Of a stretch of DNA of 64,000 nt, positions 36,103 through 45,225 are shown one piece after another. The notes beneath the pieces were generated by a model. It was not told where the DNA came from. It saw only the letters and a list, made by a program, of their open reading frames with translations, and did not search any database. Source of the DNA: Neobacillus sp. FSL H8-0543 (GTDB lineage Bacteria > Bacillota > Bacilli > Bacillales > Cytobacillaceae); NCBI RefSeq assembly GCF_038592905.1, contig NZ_CP151943.1, positions 592,001-656,000 on the forward strand, read 5' to 3'. Each line of letters opens with the position of its first letter. Within the stretch, counting starts at the first letter, position 1. The position numbers were made by a program, and so were the translations under genes.

Positions 36103-36549
36103 TTAATAGATCCATTCGTTAACTAGTTTTGTGTATTCAACAACACCAGTTTCTTTAAAGAATAATCCAATTTCACGTTCAGCACTAGCAGCTGAATCAG
36201 AACCATGAATAACATTTTTACCAACTGTTAGGCCGAAATCACCTCGGATGGTACCTGGTGTAGCATCTTTAGGGTTAGTAGCTCCCATCATTTGGCGTGC
36301 AGTTAAAATTACATTTTCACCTTGCCATACCATAGCGAAAACTGGACCCGATGTAATAAAATCAACTAATTCACCAAAAAATGGACGTTCCTTGTGCTCG
36401 CCATAATGTTCTTCTGCAAGTTCTGCTGAAATACTCATTAATTTAGCACCAACTAATTGAAACCCCTTTTTCTCAAAACGCGCAACTATTTCTCCAATTA
36501 AATTGCGTTGAACTCCGTCTGGTTTTACCATTAAAAATGTTTTTTCCAC
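36103..36549 (-). CDS. ndk: nucleoside diphosphate kinase
   Basis: Balances NTP and dNTP pools through a phosphohistidine intermediate. The 148-residue protein has [36 protein letters not shown], the GTIRGDFG segment and the active-site His in [16 protein letters not shown]. The start is GTG (reads [12 protein letters not shown]), preceded by GGGAGTGGG; B. subtilis starts MMEKTFIMVKPDG. Monocistronic with its own terminator. Confidence 0.95.
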   Translation of the reverse strand: MEKTFLMVKPDGVQRNLIGEIVARFEKKGFQLVGAKLMSISAELAEEHYGEHKERPFFGELVDFITSGPVFAMVWQGENVILTARQMMGATNPKDATPGTIRGDFGLTVGKNVIHGSDSAASAEREIGLFFKETGVVEYTKLVNEWIY

Positions 36550-36694
36550 GAATCCCACTCCCAAATCGATATGTATAATAAATTGTCCTAAGTGACAATC
36601 CATAAAAGATTACCATTTTTACGAATATTTCGCAAGAGAAAAACAAGAGAAACTCATTATTATAGTCCTTCCATTGACGGTAGGGAATAAAATA

Positions 36695-36720
36695 AGAGTT
36701 AATCGCTGATAGATTAACTC
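36695..36720 (-). terminator. terminator of the hep operon
   Basis: GAGTTAATC/GATTAACTC 9-bp stem after the hepT stop, with a T-rich tail on the minus strand. Confidence 0.75.
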
Positions 36721-36726
36721 TCATTT

Positions 36727-37689
36727 CTAAAATTTTCGCTTGCCAATAAATTTTGCAATATCACGAAGAGACTTCTTCGCTCTATTCGCTGGAAGCTCTT
36801 CTAGCACAGCTAGTGCTTTTTCTAAGTACCTGTCACTCAATGCGATAGATTTTTCTATTGCTCTTGATTGTTTTATTAGCATTATTATGGATTCGATTTC
36901 TTGTTGCTCCATATGCTCATGTACCTTTTCAATCTCTAAGCGAATACTTTCCTTTTCCATTGCATAGAGGGCTGGAGCAGTAATATTTCCTTGTAATAGA
37001 TCACTGCCAGCAGGTTTGCCAAGCTCTTCCTCTGTTGAAGTGAAATCCAATACATCGTCGATAATCTGAAAGGACATACCCACATAATAACCAAATTTAT
37101 ACAGCCTTCTATGAACTGATTCTTCAACACCAGCAGCAATGGCTCCCAACTGGCAGCTCGCAGCAATTAATAGGGCCGTCTTTCTCTTAATGCGTCGTAA
37201 ATAATCCCTTAGGTTTTGGTTCGTACGATACTTATCTTTAATTTGCTGAATCTCGCCAACAGTCACTTCGACAATGGTATTTGCTAATATTTTATGGGCC
37301 ATAGGTTTCTCAATTTCAGTCATTAGCTCGAGAGCTAATGCAAAAATAAAATCTCCTGTATACATAGCTGTTTTGTTATCCCATTTCGCTTTTACAGTTG
37401 GCTGCCCTCTTCTAAGGTCCGCATCATCGATTACATCATCATGAACGAGAGAGGCCATATGAATAAGTTCAAGGGCAACAGCTACATTTTTCATAACATT
37501 AATATCGTAATTCCCAAACTTCCCAGCAAGTAATACAAAAATTGGACGAATTCTTTTTCCGCCCGCTTTTAATGTATGCAAAGAAGCTTCTTTCAAAAGA
37601 ATAGAGTCTGCCTGAATGGTTGCCTCTAGGTTTTTTTCGATTATGTTAATATCCGAATTCAAAAATGAATACATCATTTTTAATTTCAT
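36727..37689 (-). CDS. hepT: heptaprenyl diphosphate synthase component II
   Basis: Catalytic subunit that builds the C35 side chain of menaquinone-7, working with HepS. The 320-residue trans-prenyltransferase has the first aspartate-rich motif HDDVIDDADLRRG, the second IIDDVLDFTS, GGKRIRPIFVLL and the RRIKRKTALLIAASCQLGA block. It ends AKFIGKRKF like B. subtilis HepT. Last gene of hepS-menG-hepT. Confidence 0.95.
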   Translation of the reverse strand: MKLKMMYSFLNSDINIIEKNLEATIQADSILLKEASLHTLKAGGKRIRPIFVLLAGKFGNYDINVMKNVAVALELIHMASLVHDDVIDDADLRRGQPTVKAKWDNKTAMYTGDFIFALALELMTEIEKPMAHKILANTIVEVTVGEIQQIKDKYRTNQNLRDYLRRIKRKTALLIAASCQLGAIAAGVEESVHRRLYKFGYYVGMSFQIIDDVLDFTSTEEELGKPAGSDLLQGNITAPALYAMEKESIRLEIEKVHEHMEQQEIESIIMLIKQSRAIEKSIALSDRYLEKALAVLEELPANRAKKSLRDIAKFIGKRKF

Positions 37690-37729
37690 TTGTATTCACC
37701 CAGCTTTTCATCCTATCTACTTGTTCCTA

Positions 37730-38434
37730 TTACTTCTTATACCCCATATGAACTGCAGCAGCTCCACCACTATATGGTTTATACATTACATCTTTTAAGC
37801 CTGCACTTTCAAACATACGTGCTAGTTCTTTCATACCTGGAAAGTCCCTTGCTGATTCTTGCAGCCACGAATATTCTTTATAGCTTTTAGCAAATAATTT
37901 CCCAAACATCGGCATAATGTATCGGAAGTAAAAAAAGTAAAGTTGTCTATAGCCAATTAACGTCGGTTGAGAGGTTTCAAGACAAACAACAATGCCGCCT
38001 GGTTTAACTACTCTACGCATTTCTTTTAGTACCTGTAAATAATCAGGAACATTTCTTAATCCAAAGCCAATTGTTGCATAATCGAAACTATTATCAGGGA
38101 AAGGTAGTTCCATCGCATTTCCGTGCACTAGTTTTACCTGCTTCAGCCCCAGTTCTTTTACCTTTTCAACCCCAACATTAAGCATGTTTTGGCTAAAATC
38201 TAAACCAGTAACATCGCCAGTTGGACCAACGGCGTCGGCTAATGCAATCGTCCAGTCAGCTGTTCCACAGCAAACGTCTAGGGCTTTCGATCCCGGCTTG
38301 ACATTCATCCTCTTCATGGTGTCTTTGCGCCATTTGATGTGCTGTTGAAAACTAATGACTGAGTTCATTTTATCGTAGTTGTCAGATATTTTTTCAAACA
38401 CCTTATGAACTCTTTGTTCTTTCGATTGCTGCAT
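37730..38434 (-). CDS. menG: demethylmenaquinone methyltransferase
   Basis: Final SAM-dependent methylation of menaquinone (also called menH or ubiE). The 234-residue protein has the SAM motif [54 protein letters not shown] and an MRRVVKPGG post-motif. It lies between hepS and hepT, grouping three late menaquinone genes. Confidence 0.95.
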   Translation of the reverse strand: MQQSKEQRVHKVFEKISDNYDKMNSVISFQQHIKWRKDTMKRMNVKPGSKALDVCCGTADWTIALADAVGPTGDVTGLDFSQNMLNVGVEKVKELGLKQVKLVHGNAMELPFPDNSFDYATIGFGLRNVPDYLQVLKEMRRVVKPGGIVVCLETSQPTLIGYRQLYFFYFRYIMPMFGKLFAKSYKEYSWLQESARDFPGMKELARMFESAGLKDVMYKPYSGGAAAVHMGYKK

Positions 38435-38438
38435 GTAT

Positions 38439-39251
38439 TTACCCTTCTTCCACTAATGTTTTCGCAATTGGCATATGTTCATCGACTATTGATGTTATCC
38501 GATCCTCAAGCATATCGTTAAGAAATGGAAGCTGGTTCATCCCTCTTAAAATTGTTTGTTTTGAATTATCAAGGTATTGACCACAAATAAAAAGTAACTC
38601 CCGCTTTTCTTCACTGGATATTTCATTTAAATTATGCTTATTACGCGGAAAAATCATTTCTTTCATACGTTCGAACAACGGTGAACTTCCAGTATTAATA
38701 AATTGGCTTTCTTCTCGAAGTAATCTTTTCATAAAAAACAGATTAGCAATAATCTCGTTCCACAAATCTACTTTAAAATACTTAGAAAACCGCGTGATAA
38801 GGCTACTCTCAATTCTTTTTATACTAGTCATCAGTTCTTCTATTTCACGCGATTCTTTCCGATAAACGGAAATTTTATGTTCATTGACCTCTTTTATACC
38901 TTTAGAGAGTTCTTTGATCATGAGATTGTCTTCAGTTTCAGCTAGGAGCTTATAGTATAAGCCACTGTAATAATCACCTGCTAGAACAGTTAATTGTCTA
39001 TTCTTTTCATCAACAGCTGCATTTGATATATGTTCATGGGTATCAAGGGCTATTTGTACAAGCATAGTAGTCATAGCATAATTTTTAAGTTCATTGTAAG
39101 ACAATTCGAGACGTTCCATAATCGAAAGAAGGACAAGTAGTTTATCTTTGTCAATTACTGGAACTTTAATGTATTTAAGCAAGTAAGGATGGTTTACCCG
39201 TTGTTCAACCTGCTGTTTAATATCTGTAAATTTCTGTTGAATGTCTGGCAA
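38439..39251 (-). CDS. hepS: heptaprenyl diphosphate synthase component I
   Basis: Non-catalytic partner that sets chain length with HepT. A roughly 270-residue helical protein with the conserved [15 protein letters not shown] and [21 protein letters not shown] segments but no DDxxD motif. I use a TTG start (MPDIQQKF), because AAGGG lies 8 nt upstream and it aligns with B. subtilis MQDIYGTL; a GTG 9 nt earlier lies inside the ribosome site. Confidence 0.9.
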   Translation of the reverse strand: MPDIQQKFTDIKQQVEQRVNHPYLLKYIKVPVIDKDKLLVLLSIMERLELSYNELKNYAMTTMLVQIALDTHEHISNAAVDEKNRQLTVLAGDYYSGLYYKLLAETEDNLMIKELSKGIKEVNEHKISVYRKESREIEELMTSIKRIESSLITRFSKYFKVDLWNEIIANLFFMKRLLREESQFINTGSSPLFERMKEMIFPRNKHNLNEISSEEKRELLFICGQYLDNSKQTILRGMNQLPFLNDMLEDRITSIVDEHMPIAKTLVEEG

Positions 39252-39433
39252 TTTTATCACCCTTGCTTCCCCGTATAATTATTTATTATGTCCTTTTAAT
39301 CTTAACAAGGCAGTGACAATTATATCATAAAAGCTTTTTGTGTGAGCAGGAATTCACAAAATAAATACATTTTCACTATAAGGAAATATGAATAAATAAG
39401 AAAATGTTATTTAATCGAGTATTTTTCACTCTC

Positions 39434-39670
39434 TTACTTCTTAATATCACTTTCTACTTCACCAAAGTGTGTAAGTATTTTTGCATTTCCTCTGACTTTT
39501 ATTGCAGATGTATGCTCGGTAAACTGAGCAATTAATACTTCCCCTTTATCAAGCTTTTCAGAATGATGGAAACGTGTATCTGATCCCCTGGTTAAACCAA
39601 TTACATTAACACCATTCTCCATAGCTTTTATAACAACGAAATCACTTGTTTGCGATTGACGCTTTTCCAT
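39434..39670 (-). CDS. mtrB: trp RNA-binding attenuation protein (TRAP)
   Basis: TRAP forms an 11-mer that, when loaded with tryptophan, binds (G/U)AG repeats in trp leaders. The 78-residue sequence follows B. subtilis MtrB closely: [48 protein letters not shown], including the RNA-contacting Lys-x-Arg. GGGGTG precedes the ATG. It follows folE by 13 nt, the conserved mtrA-mtrB pair. The usual trp operon target is absent from its normal place in this window. Confidence 0.95.
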   Translation of the reverse strand: MEKRQSQTSDFVVIKAMENGVNVIGLTRGSDTRFHHSEKLDKGEVLIAQFTEHTSAIKVRGNAKILTHFGEVESDIKK

Positions 39671-39683
39671 TTATTCACCCCGT

Positions 39684-40250
39684 TTAATTCCGAATTAATG
39701 CAAGTATTTCTGAACGTGCAGTCGCATCATTGGCTAACGTGCCACGAACGGCCGTTGTGACAGTTTTAGAGCCTGGTTTTTTTACCCCGCGCATGGTCAT
39801 ACACATATGCTCAGCTTCTACAATCACCATAACTCCATGAGGCTCTAACTTTTCCATCATGCTTTCTGCGATTGTGGATGTAATTCTTTCCTGCAATTGA
39901 GGCCTTTTCGCTACAGCCTCTACAGCCCTGGCTAATTTACTCAGTCCCGTAACTCGGCCATCTTTCGGATAATAGGCAACATGTGCTTTTCCAAAAAACG
40001 GTACAAGGTGATGCTCGCACATCGAATAAAATGGAATATCTTTTACTAAAACTAATTCTTCATAGTCTTCACTAAAGATCGTCTCAAAATGTTTCTTTGG
40101 ATCATCATTTAAACCACTAAAAACTTCTTGGTACATTTTTGCTACTCTTTTTGGTGTATCGAGCAGTCCTTCTCGGTCTGGATCTTCTCCTATTGCTTCC
40201 AATATTAAACGCACCGCTTCTTCAATTTGGGTACGGTTTATTTCTGACAT
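39684..40250 (-). CDS. folE: GTP cyclohydrolase I
   Basis: First step of folate synthesis (mtrA in B. subtilis). The roughly 188-residue enzyme has the zinc site CEHH in [22 protein letters not shown] and C(M)TMRG in [15 protein letters not shown], plus [23 protein letters not shown]. The start is ATG at 40250 with AGGGGG upstream rather than the longer open frame. Upstream of mtrB, and after hbs with its terminator. Confidence 0.95.
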   Translation of the reverse strand: MSEINRTQIEEAVRLILEAIGEDPDREGLLDTPKRVAKMYQEVFSGLNDDPKKHFETIFSEDYEELVLVKDIPFYSMCEHHLVPFFGKAHVAYYPKDGRVTGLSKLARAVEAVAKRPQLQERITSTIAESMMEKLEPHGVMVIVEAEHMCMTMRGVKKPGSKTVTTAVRGTLANDATARSEILALIRN

Positions 40251-40337
40251 GCAAATTCCCCCTATGGTTAGCAAAAAAACATATATAGTTCCATATTAGC
40301 ATAACCATTTCAACTCAAGCAAAAATCTTAACCATAG

Positions 40338-40372
40338 AAAAAAGGCCATGGGTTTATCCCATGACCTTTTTG
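40338..40372 (-). terminator. terminator of hbs
   Basis: AAAGGCCATGGG/CCCATGACCTTT strong hairpin with flanking A and T runs, about 35-70 nt past the hbs stop. Confidence 0.85.
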
Positions 40373-40407
40373 CCTAAGCGTACGCTTAAAGCAATAAATT
40401 TATGTAA

Positions 40408-40680
40408 TTATTTTACTGCGTCTTTAAGCGCTTTACCTGGTTTGAAAGCAGGAACTTTGCTAGCTGCGATATCAATTTCCTCACCTGTTTGAGGATTGCG
40501 ACCTTTACGGGCTGCACGCTCGCGTACTTCAAAGTTACCAAAACCGATTAATTGTACTTTATCACCATTTTTTAAAGCATCTAGAATTGCATCAAAAACA
40601 GCATCAACTGCTTTTGTAGCGTCTTTTTTAGAAAGTTCACTTGCTTCTGCTACTGCGTTAATTAGTTCTGTCTTGTTCAT
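40408..40680 (-). CDS. hbs: DNA-binding protein HU
   Basis: Abundant nucleoid protein that bends and compacts DNA. A 90-residue protein nearly identical to B. subtilis HBsu: [20 protein letters not shown], the beta-arm [44 protein letters not shown]. The ATG chosen has GGAGGAGGTG upstream; an in-frame GTG nine bases earlier is inside that site. Two candidate promoters lie in the long upstream gap. Confidence 0.95.
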   Translation of the reverse strand: MNKTELINAVAEASELSKKDATKAVDAVFDAILDALKNGDKVQLIGFGNFEVRERAARKGRNPQTGEEIDIAASKVPAFKPGKALKDAVK

Positions 40681-40814
40681 GCTTGTCACCTCCTCCCAAT
40701 AAATTGAGTTAAGATTCGTAAATAAGATTACTTATCTACATTTCTAAACAAATTTTGTAGTTTCTATACGTTACAGCGCGGTTTTATTAGAAAAATAAAT
40801 AAAAATAGCAACAA

Positions 40815-40843
40815 TTAGTATTTTAATTCTACTTTTTTTACAA
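40815..40843 (-). promoter_or_regulatory. candidate proximal hbs promoter
   Basis: Minus-strand TTGTAA (40838-40843), 17-nt spacer, TACTAA (40815-40820). B. subtilis hbs is known to have more than one promoter. Confidence 0.45.
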
Positions 40844-40890
40844 AACCTTGCTATATAAAGGTTTCAGCACTATAACGTAAGTCTGTTAAA

Positions 40891-40919
40891 AGATTATCAT
40901 AATCATTTGAGGTTATCAA
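40891..40919 (-). promoter_or_regulatory. candidate distal hbs promoter
   Basis: Minus-strand TTGATA (40914-40919), 17-nt spacer, TAATCT (40891-40896), about 210 nt upstream of hbs. Between this and repeat C I see no other feature in the hbs-spoIVA gap. Confidence 0.45.
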
Positions 40920-41019
40920 GAATATTTCATGAAATAATGGTAATCTTTTCTTCAGTTCGACAAAAATCTGCTTTTTTTGAAGTATTTGGTAGAATTTTTC
41001 CACATATTTGTTAAACTAG

Positions 41020-41127
41020 CCTGTTGATTGGAACTCCAGGCACTTCGCTTTCCGCGGGCAGTCCGGGAGCCTCCTCGTCGCTTCGCTCCAATCAACATCG
41101 TTAGCAAAATCAACAATATTCTTTAAC
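41020..41127. repeat. GC-rich palindromic intergenic repeat, copy C (internally deleted)
   Basis: The core at 41031-41097 runs from CTGTTGATT to AATCAACA, with the shared CTCCAGGCACTTCGCTTTCC and GGGAGCCTCCTCG blocks. The central half present in copies A, B and D is missing, so the core is only 67 nt. Outer ends GTTAAA and TTTAAC form a second inverted repeat. Confidence 0.8.
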
Positions 41128-41150
41128 ACACTGATATCTAAAAAAGCAAA

Positions 41151-41172
41151 AAAGACTCCAAATTGGAGTCTT
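41151..41172 (-). terminator. terminator of spoIVA
   Basis: AAGACTCC/GGAGTCTT stem with an AAATT-type loop and a T6 tail on the minus strand, 6 nt past the spoIVA stop. Confidence 0.85.
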
Positions 41173-41177
41173 GCTGC

Positions 41178-42656
41178 TTATAGAATAATCGCGATTAAGC
41201 CGCCTGAACCTTCGTTAATAATTCTCTCTAGTGTTTCTTTTAGTTTATATCTTGCATTTTCTGGCATTAATGACAGCTTCGCCTGAATCCCTTCACGGAC
41301 GATCGAGCTTAGGGATCTTCCGAAGATATCAGAATTCCAAATGGATAACGGATCATCTTCAAAATCCTGCATTAAGTAGCGGACTAGTTCTTCACTTTGT
41401 TTTTCGGTACCAATGATTGGTGCAAATTCAGACTCAACATCCACTTTTATCATGTGAATAGAAGGTGCAACTGCTCTCAATCTTACACCGAATCTGGCAC
41501 CCTGACGGATAATCTCTGGCTCTTCTAAGCTCATATCTGAAAGTGACGGAGAGGCAATACCATAGCCAGTTTGCTTAACCATCTTTAAGGCATCAGCAAT
41601 ATGGTCATATTCTGCCTTCGCATGTGCAAAATCCTGCATAAGCTCAAGAAGGTGATCCTTCCCTCTAATCTCTACTCCAACGATTTCTTTTAAAATATCG
41701 TCGTAGAGTTCGTCTGGAGCAAACAAATCAATTTCAGCCACGCCTTGCCCCATTTCAATTCCAGCCAAACCAGCTCTTTCAATGTAATCAAAGTCGCTAA
41801 ATTGCTGGACCACTCTATCCACATCTCTTAATCTTTTTATATCCTTAACAGTCTCTTTTACTGCTTCTTGATAGCTTTCGCGCAGCCAATGGTTCTCTCT
41901 TAACACCATTACCCAGCTAGGCAGATTAACGTTAACCTCGAGGACAGGGAATTCATAAAGCGCCTCACGCAGGACATTCAGAACATCGCTATCGCGCATA
42001 CTTTCTACACTCATCGAGATGACAGGAATGTCGTATTTATCTGCTAAGCTGGCTCTAAGCGTCTCAGTACTTGGATGGTAAGGCTGTGCGCTGTTCACAA
42101 CCATAATGAACGGTTTACCCACTTCCTTCAGCTCATTAATGACTCGTTCTTCAGCCTCAATATAATTACTTCTTGGAATCTCTCCAATTGTTCCGTCAGT
42201 TGTAACAACTACACCAATGGTAGAATGCTCTTGTATTACTTTACGCGTACCAATTTCAGCAGCCTCATGAAAGGGAATTGGCTCCTCATACCAAGGTGTA
42301 TTTATCATTCTAGGACCATTCTCATCCTCATAGCCCTTAGCCCCCGGGACTGTATACCCTACACAATCCACAAGTCTAATATTTACATTCAGACCTTCCT
42401 CAACATGGACAGATACTGCCTGGTTAGGAACAAATTTCGGCTCAGTAGTCATGATTGTTTTTCCTGCAGCACTCTGAGGCAGCTCATCCTGTGTTCTAGA
42501 TCTCTCTGCTTCATTTTCTATATTCGGCAATACCACCAGTTCCATAAATTTTTTAATAAACGTGGATTTACCTGTTCGAACAGCACCTACAACTCCTAAA
42601 TAAATATCACCGCCGGTTCTTTCGGCAATATCTTTAAACACATCAACCTTTTCCAA
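41178..42656 (-). CDS. spoIVA: spore coat morphogenetic ATPase SpoIVA
   Basis: Forms the ATP-driven basement layer on the forespore surface on which coat and cortex assembly depend. The 492-residue protein has the N-terminal P-loop GAVRTGKST (about residues 24-32), DCVGYTVPGAKGYEDE and conserved TTDGTIGEIPR, and keeps the typical hydrophobic C-terminus (SGGLIAIIL). Length equals B. subtilis SpoIVA. A candidate sigma-E promoter lies upstream, and a terminator follows. Confidence 0.97.
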   Translation of the reverse strand: MEKVDVFKDIAERTGGDIYLGVVGAVRTGKSTFIKKFMELVVLPNIENEAERSRTQDELPQSAAGKTIMTTEPKFVPNQAVSVHVEEGLNVNIRLVDCVGYTVPGAKGYEDENGPRMINTPWYEEPIPFHEAAEIGTRKVIQEHSTIGVVVTTDGTIGEIPRSNYIEAEERVINELKEVGKPFIMVVNSAQPYHPSTETLRASLADKYDIPVISMSVESMRDSDVLNVLREALYEFPVLEVNVNLPSWVMVLRENHWLRESYQEAVKETVKDIKRLRDVDRVVQQFSDFDYIERAGLAGIEMGQGVAEIDLFAPDELYDDILKEIVGVEIRGKDHLLELMQDFAHAKAEYDHIADALKMVKQTGYGIASPSLSDMSLEEPEIIRQGARFGVRLRAVAPSIHMIKVDVESEFAPIIGTEKQSEELVRYLMQDFEDDPLSIWNSDIFGRSLSSIVREGIQAKLSLMPENARYKLKETLERIINEGSGGLIAIIL

Positions 42657-42718
42657 GTGATCCCCTCCCGATCATAGAGTAAAGTGGGATAATATTATCC
42701 ATTTAGGTATTTTTGGAC

Positions 42719-42747
42719 ACTATATGTTTATGATGTTGTCCTATATT
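42719..42747 (-). promoter_or_regulatory. candidate sigma-E promoter of spoIVA
   Basis: Minus-strand AATATA (42742-42747), 15-nt spacer, CATATAGT (42719-42726), about 65 nt upstream of the start. It resembles the mother-cell sigma-E pattern. No gene is seen in the rest of the 42657-42992 gap apart from the yphF terminator. Confidence 0.45.
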
Positions 42748-42928
42748 GTTATGACACTTTTCTGAAATTTTTTACCCCCTTAATATTAACTCGTTATTTT
42801 TCTCTGGTATCTATTGTGTCCGAGCGAATTGATCGAATGAGGGTTTCTAATAAAGAAACTGAGTTGTTTGGTGCTACCAATGTTGTCCTTATGGCAATTT
42901 AGTGTTTATACACTTCTTAGCCTAAAAA

Positions 42929-42969
42929 AAAAACCCTTCTCCTACAATATATTTCGCAGGTGAAGGGTT
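42929..42969 (-). terminator. terminator of yphE-yphF
   Basis: AACCCTTC(T)CCT/AGG(T)GAAGGGTT hairpin, followed on the minus strand by ten T residues. Confidence 0.85.
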
Positions 42970-42992
42970 ATGACTATTTGCTGTGAACAATA

Positions 42993-43709
42993 TCAATCTA
43001 ATTGATATAAAAAAATTGGCTCATTGTTGTTTTCATCGACCGTATAGGGTAAAGAGTATGCTGGGACAATCATTGAGTCCTCTAATAGAATGTAACGAAT
43101 ATCCTCTCCAGGGCTTACTTTTTTATTTGATTTCTGAAGAACTTGATATAAATCTTGCCGGTAATCTACAAAGACTTCCGCATTTCCTGTAATAATCAGT
43201 GGAAGATTTTGATTTGTATATGGACTCACCACAAATGGAGGCTGCTTAAAACCTAGTTCACTGAAATCTATCGAATAAACATTTTCAGCAATTTTTTCTT
43301 TAAAGGGCGGATATCCGCTCGTTTTTATTCTTAAGTTAATATCGCGAATGGTTTCTGCCATCCTTAAATCAAGAAGTTTTACTGTTGGATTTGTTTCTGC
43401 GTCGACGAGTACGTATTGAAAAATCCCACCGCTTTCAAAAGCATTTCCTGGTGGCTCAGAAATATATTTTGGAGCGATCTTTTTAAAGTCTATGGGATAT
43501 TTCTGGTAAATTGGAGTCTCTAAGTCCTTCGTCTTGATTGGGAGGATTCCTCCATTGTCCTCCTGAAAGGAATTTACTGCATGTTGAACAGCTTGAATTT
43601 GATCTACATATGGAATTTGATTTTTTGCTAATTCTTTATCTGGATACATACATCCAGATAAGAACAGGATGGTTATAGCCAGTATAGCGGTAAGCACTTT
43701 GCATTTCAT
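42993..43709 (-). CDS. yphF: YphF family lipoprotein
   Basis: A roughly 238-residue lipoprotein: MKCKVLTAILAITILFLSGC is a signal peptide ending in a lipobox (LSGC). The mature part has no recognised catalytic motif. Position between spoIVA and yphE matches B. subtilis yphF. The ATG with CAGGTGATT upstream was chosen; the longer frame overlaps yphE. Function unknown. Confidence 0.85.
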   Translation of the reverse strand: MKCKVLTAILAITILFLSGCMYPDKELAKNQIPYVDQIQAVQHAVNSFQEDNGGILPIKTKDLETPIYQKYPIDFKKIAPKYISEPPGNAFESGGIFQYVLVDAETNPTVKLLDLRMAETIRDINLRIKTSGYPPFKEKIAENVYSIDFSELGFKQPPFVVSPYTNQNLPLIITGNAEVFVDYRQDLYQVLQKSNKKVSPGEDIRYILLEDSMIVPAYSLPYTVDENNNEPIFLYQLD

Positions 43710-43734
43710 ACAATCACCTGTATTTTTCTTTTTT

Positions 43735-43920
43735 TTATGTAAAGAGAACGATAAACAATGTGAAACCAGCAATGATTAGAAAGAAGTAGGCAAGAAAAGC
43801 AGTCAAAACCCGAAGAATTCCTTTTAACTTAAAGCGGCTTAAATAAATTGTTATGATAGATAGAAACATGAGTCCTATTCCCGCAATCGATATCCACATT
43901 TTTAGCATACCTGGTGACAA
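43735..43920 (-). CDS. yphE: YphE family small membrane protein (DUF2768)
   Basis: A 61-residue protein with two membrane helices separated by a basic RFKLKG loop, starting MSPGMLKMW from a TTG codon with AAGGAGGGG upstream. It fits the DUF2768/YphE family and its place upstream of yphF. Function unknown. Confidence 0.85.
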   Translation of the reverse strand: MSPGMLKMWISIAGIGLMFLSIITIYLSRFKLKGILRVLTAFLAYFFLIIAGFTLFIVLFT

Positions 43921-44002
43921 AATGACCCCTCCTTTTTTCGAAAATTATTATATCATAGTAACTTGGTTACTAAAAAAAATTTGATTTATATACAAATAAA
44001 AA

Positions 44003-44037
44003 ACTGAAGTAAGGAGGGGCGAATTCCGTACTTCAGT
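44003..44037 (-). terminator. terminator of der-gpsA
   Basis: ACTGAAGTA/TACTTCAGT stem with further inner GGA/TCC pairing and a T-rich tail on the minus strand. Confidence 0.8.
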
Positions 44038-44145
44038 CTTGTGACTAAAATAACCCATTTCTAGGTTCAAACTAGAAGTGTGCTTCGTTGCATTGTATGC
44101 ATAAATCATAGAAAGCGCGTCATTGAACGATTATAAAAATTAATT

Positions 44146-45201
44146 TTACTCAAAAATATTTTTTTCGTCGTGAATATTAACTAAGTCTTCCATTTCGTGT
44201 GTTTTACCACGGGCCATTAAAACATCAACAGCATCTTTGGCATTTTTTCCGTTGAACAGGACATTGTATAAGGCCATAGTAATCGGCATGTTAACATCGT
44301 ACTTCAATGCAAGCTGATAGGCTGCTTTGGTGGTCCTAACGCCTTCTACAACCATGCCCATGTTCTTTAGGACCTCTTCAAGGGTATTTCCTCTGCCTAA
44401 AAGATTTCCCGCTCTCCAATTCCTTGAATGGACGCTTGTACATGTAACAATTAAATCTCCTATGCCAGTCAATCCTGAAAAGGTTAACGGATTCGCACCC
44501 ATTTTCGTTCCTAAACGAGCAATCTCAGCCAAACCTCTTGTGATAAGTGCTGCTTTTGCATTGTCGCCATAACCTAGTCCATCTGTTATACCTGCAGCTA
44601 AGGCAATAATATTTTTTAATGCACCGCCAATTTCTACACCAATAACATCTGGATTGGTATACACACGGAAATTGTTGTTAATAAAAATATCCTGCACTTC
44701 TTCTGCAGCCACCATATCTTCTGAAGAAACTGTTACAGTGGTTGGCTGGCGTAAGCTTACTTCCTCAGCATGGCTTGGTCCTGATAAAACAACCACTGCC
44801 TTTAAAAGCTCACTAGGCATTTCTTCCTTAATCATTTCAGTTATACGCATCAATGAATCCGGCTCTATTCCTTTACTAACGTGAGCAATTGTCAACGGTG
44901 AGTGGTGAACAGTACGTATTTTTTCAATTACTTCACGAATCGCTTTCGTTGGAACAGCCAAAATAACCATTTTCACTTCTGCCAAGGCATTACTTAATGA
45001 AGCGTATCCAATAATTAACTCAGGCAGTACAACTTCTGGTAAATATTTTTTATTGGTATGAAGCTGATTGATTTCATTCACTTGGTTTTCGTTATGGCTC
45101 CATAATCGAACTTCATAACCATTATCCGCCAAAACCATAGCCAGTGCTGTTCCCCAGCTTCCAGCACCGACAACAGTGATAGGCCCTTTATTTTGCTGCA
45201 T
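44146..45201 (-). CDS. gpsA: glycerol-3-phosphate dehydrogenase [NAD(P)+]
   Basis: Supplies glycerol 3-phosphate for phospholipid and teichoic acid synthesis. The 351-residue protein has VVGAGSWGTALAMVLADNG, VLSGPSHAEEV, the catalytic Lys in EIGGALKNIIALAAGITDGLGYGDNAKAALITRG and the LTGIGDLIVTC motif. It lies 24 nt after der, likely cotranscribed. Confidence 0.95.
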   Translation of the reverse strand: MQQNKGPITVVGAGSWGTALAMVLADNGYEVRLWSHNENQVNEINQLHTNKKYLPEVVLPELIIGYASLSNALAEVKMVILAVPTKAIREVIEKIRTVHHSPLTIAHVSKGIEPDSLMRITEMIKEEMPSELLKAVVVLSGPSHAEEVSLRQPTTVTVSSEDMVAAEEVQDIFINNNFRVYTNPDVIGVEIGGALKNIIALAAGITDGLGYGDNAKAALITRGLAEIARLGTKMGANPLTFSGLTGIGDLIVTCTSVHSRNWRAGNLLGRGNTLEEVLKNMGMVVEGVRTTKAAYQLALKYDVNMPITMALYNVLFNGKNAKDAVDVLMARGKTHEMEDLVNIHDEKNIFE

Positions 45202-45225
45202 TTACGTCACTCCCGCATCAAAATT

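Noticed and set aside
36473..36724. 83-residue frame upstream of and into ndk
   Set aside because: Out of frame with ndk; no start signal and includes the hep terminator.
39252..39433. Possible small gene or terminator between mtrB and hepS
   Set aside because: AT-rich, no frame with a ribosome site and no convincing hairpin with a T tract.
42075..42599. 174-residue open frame antisense to spoIVA
   Set aside because: It lies entirely inside a highly conserved gene, has no ribosome site, and its Cys/Ser-rich translation resembles no protein; it is a shadow frame.
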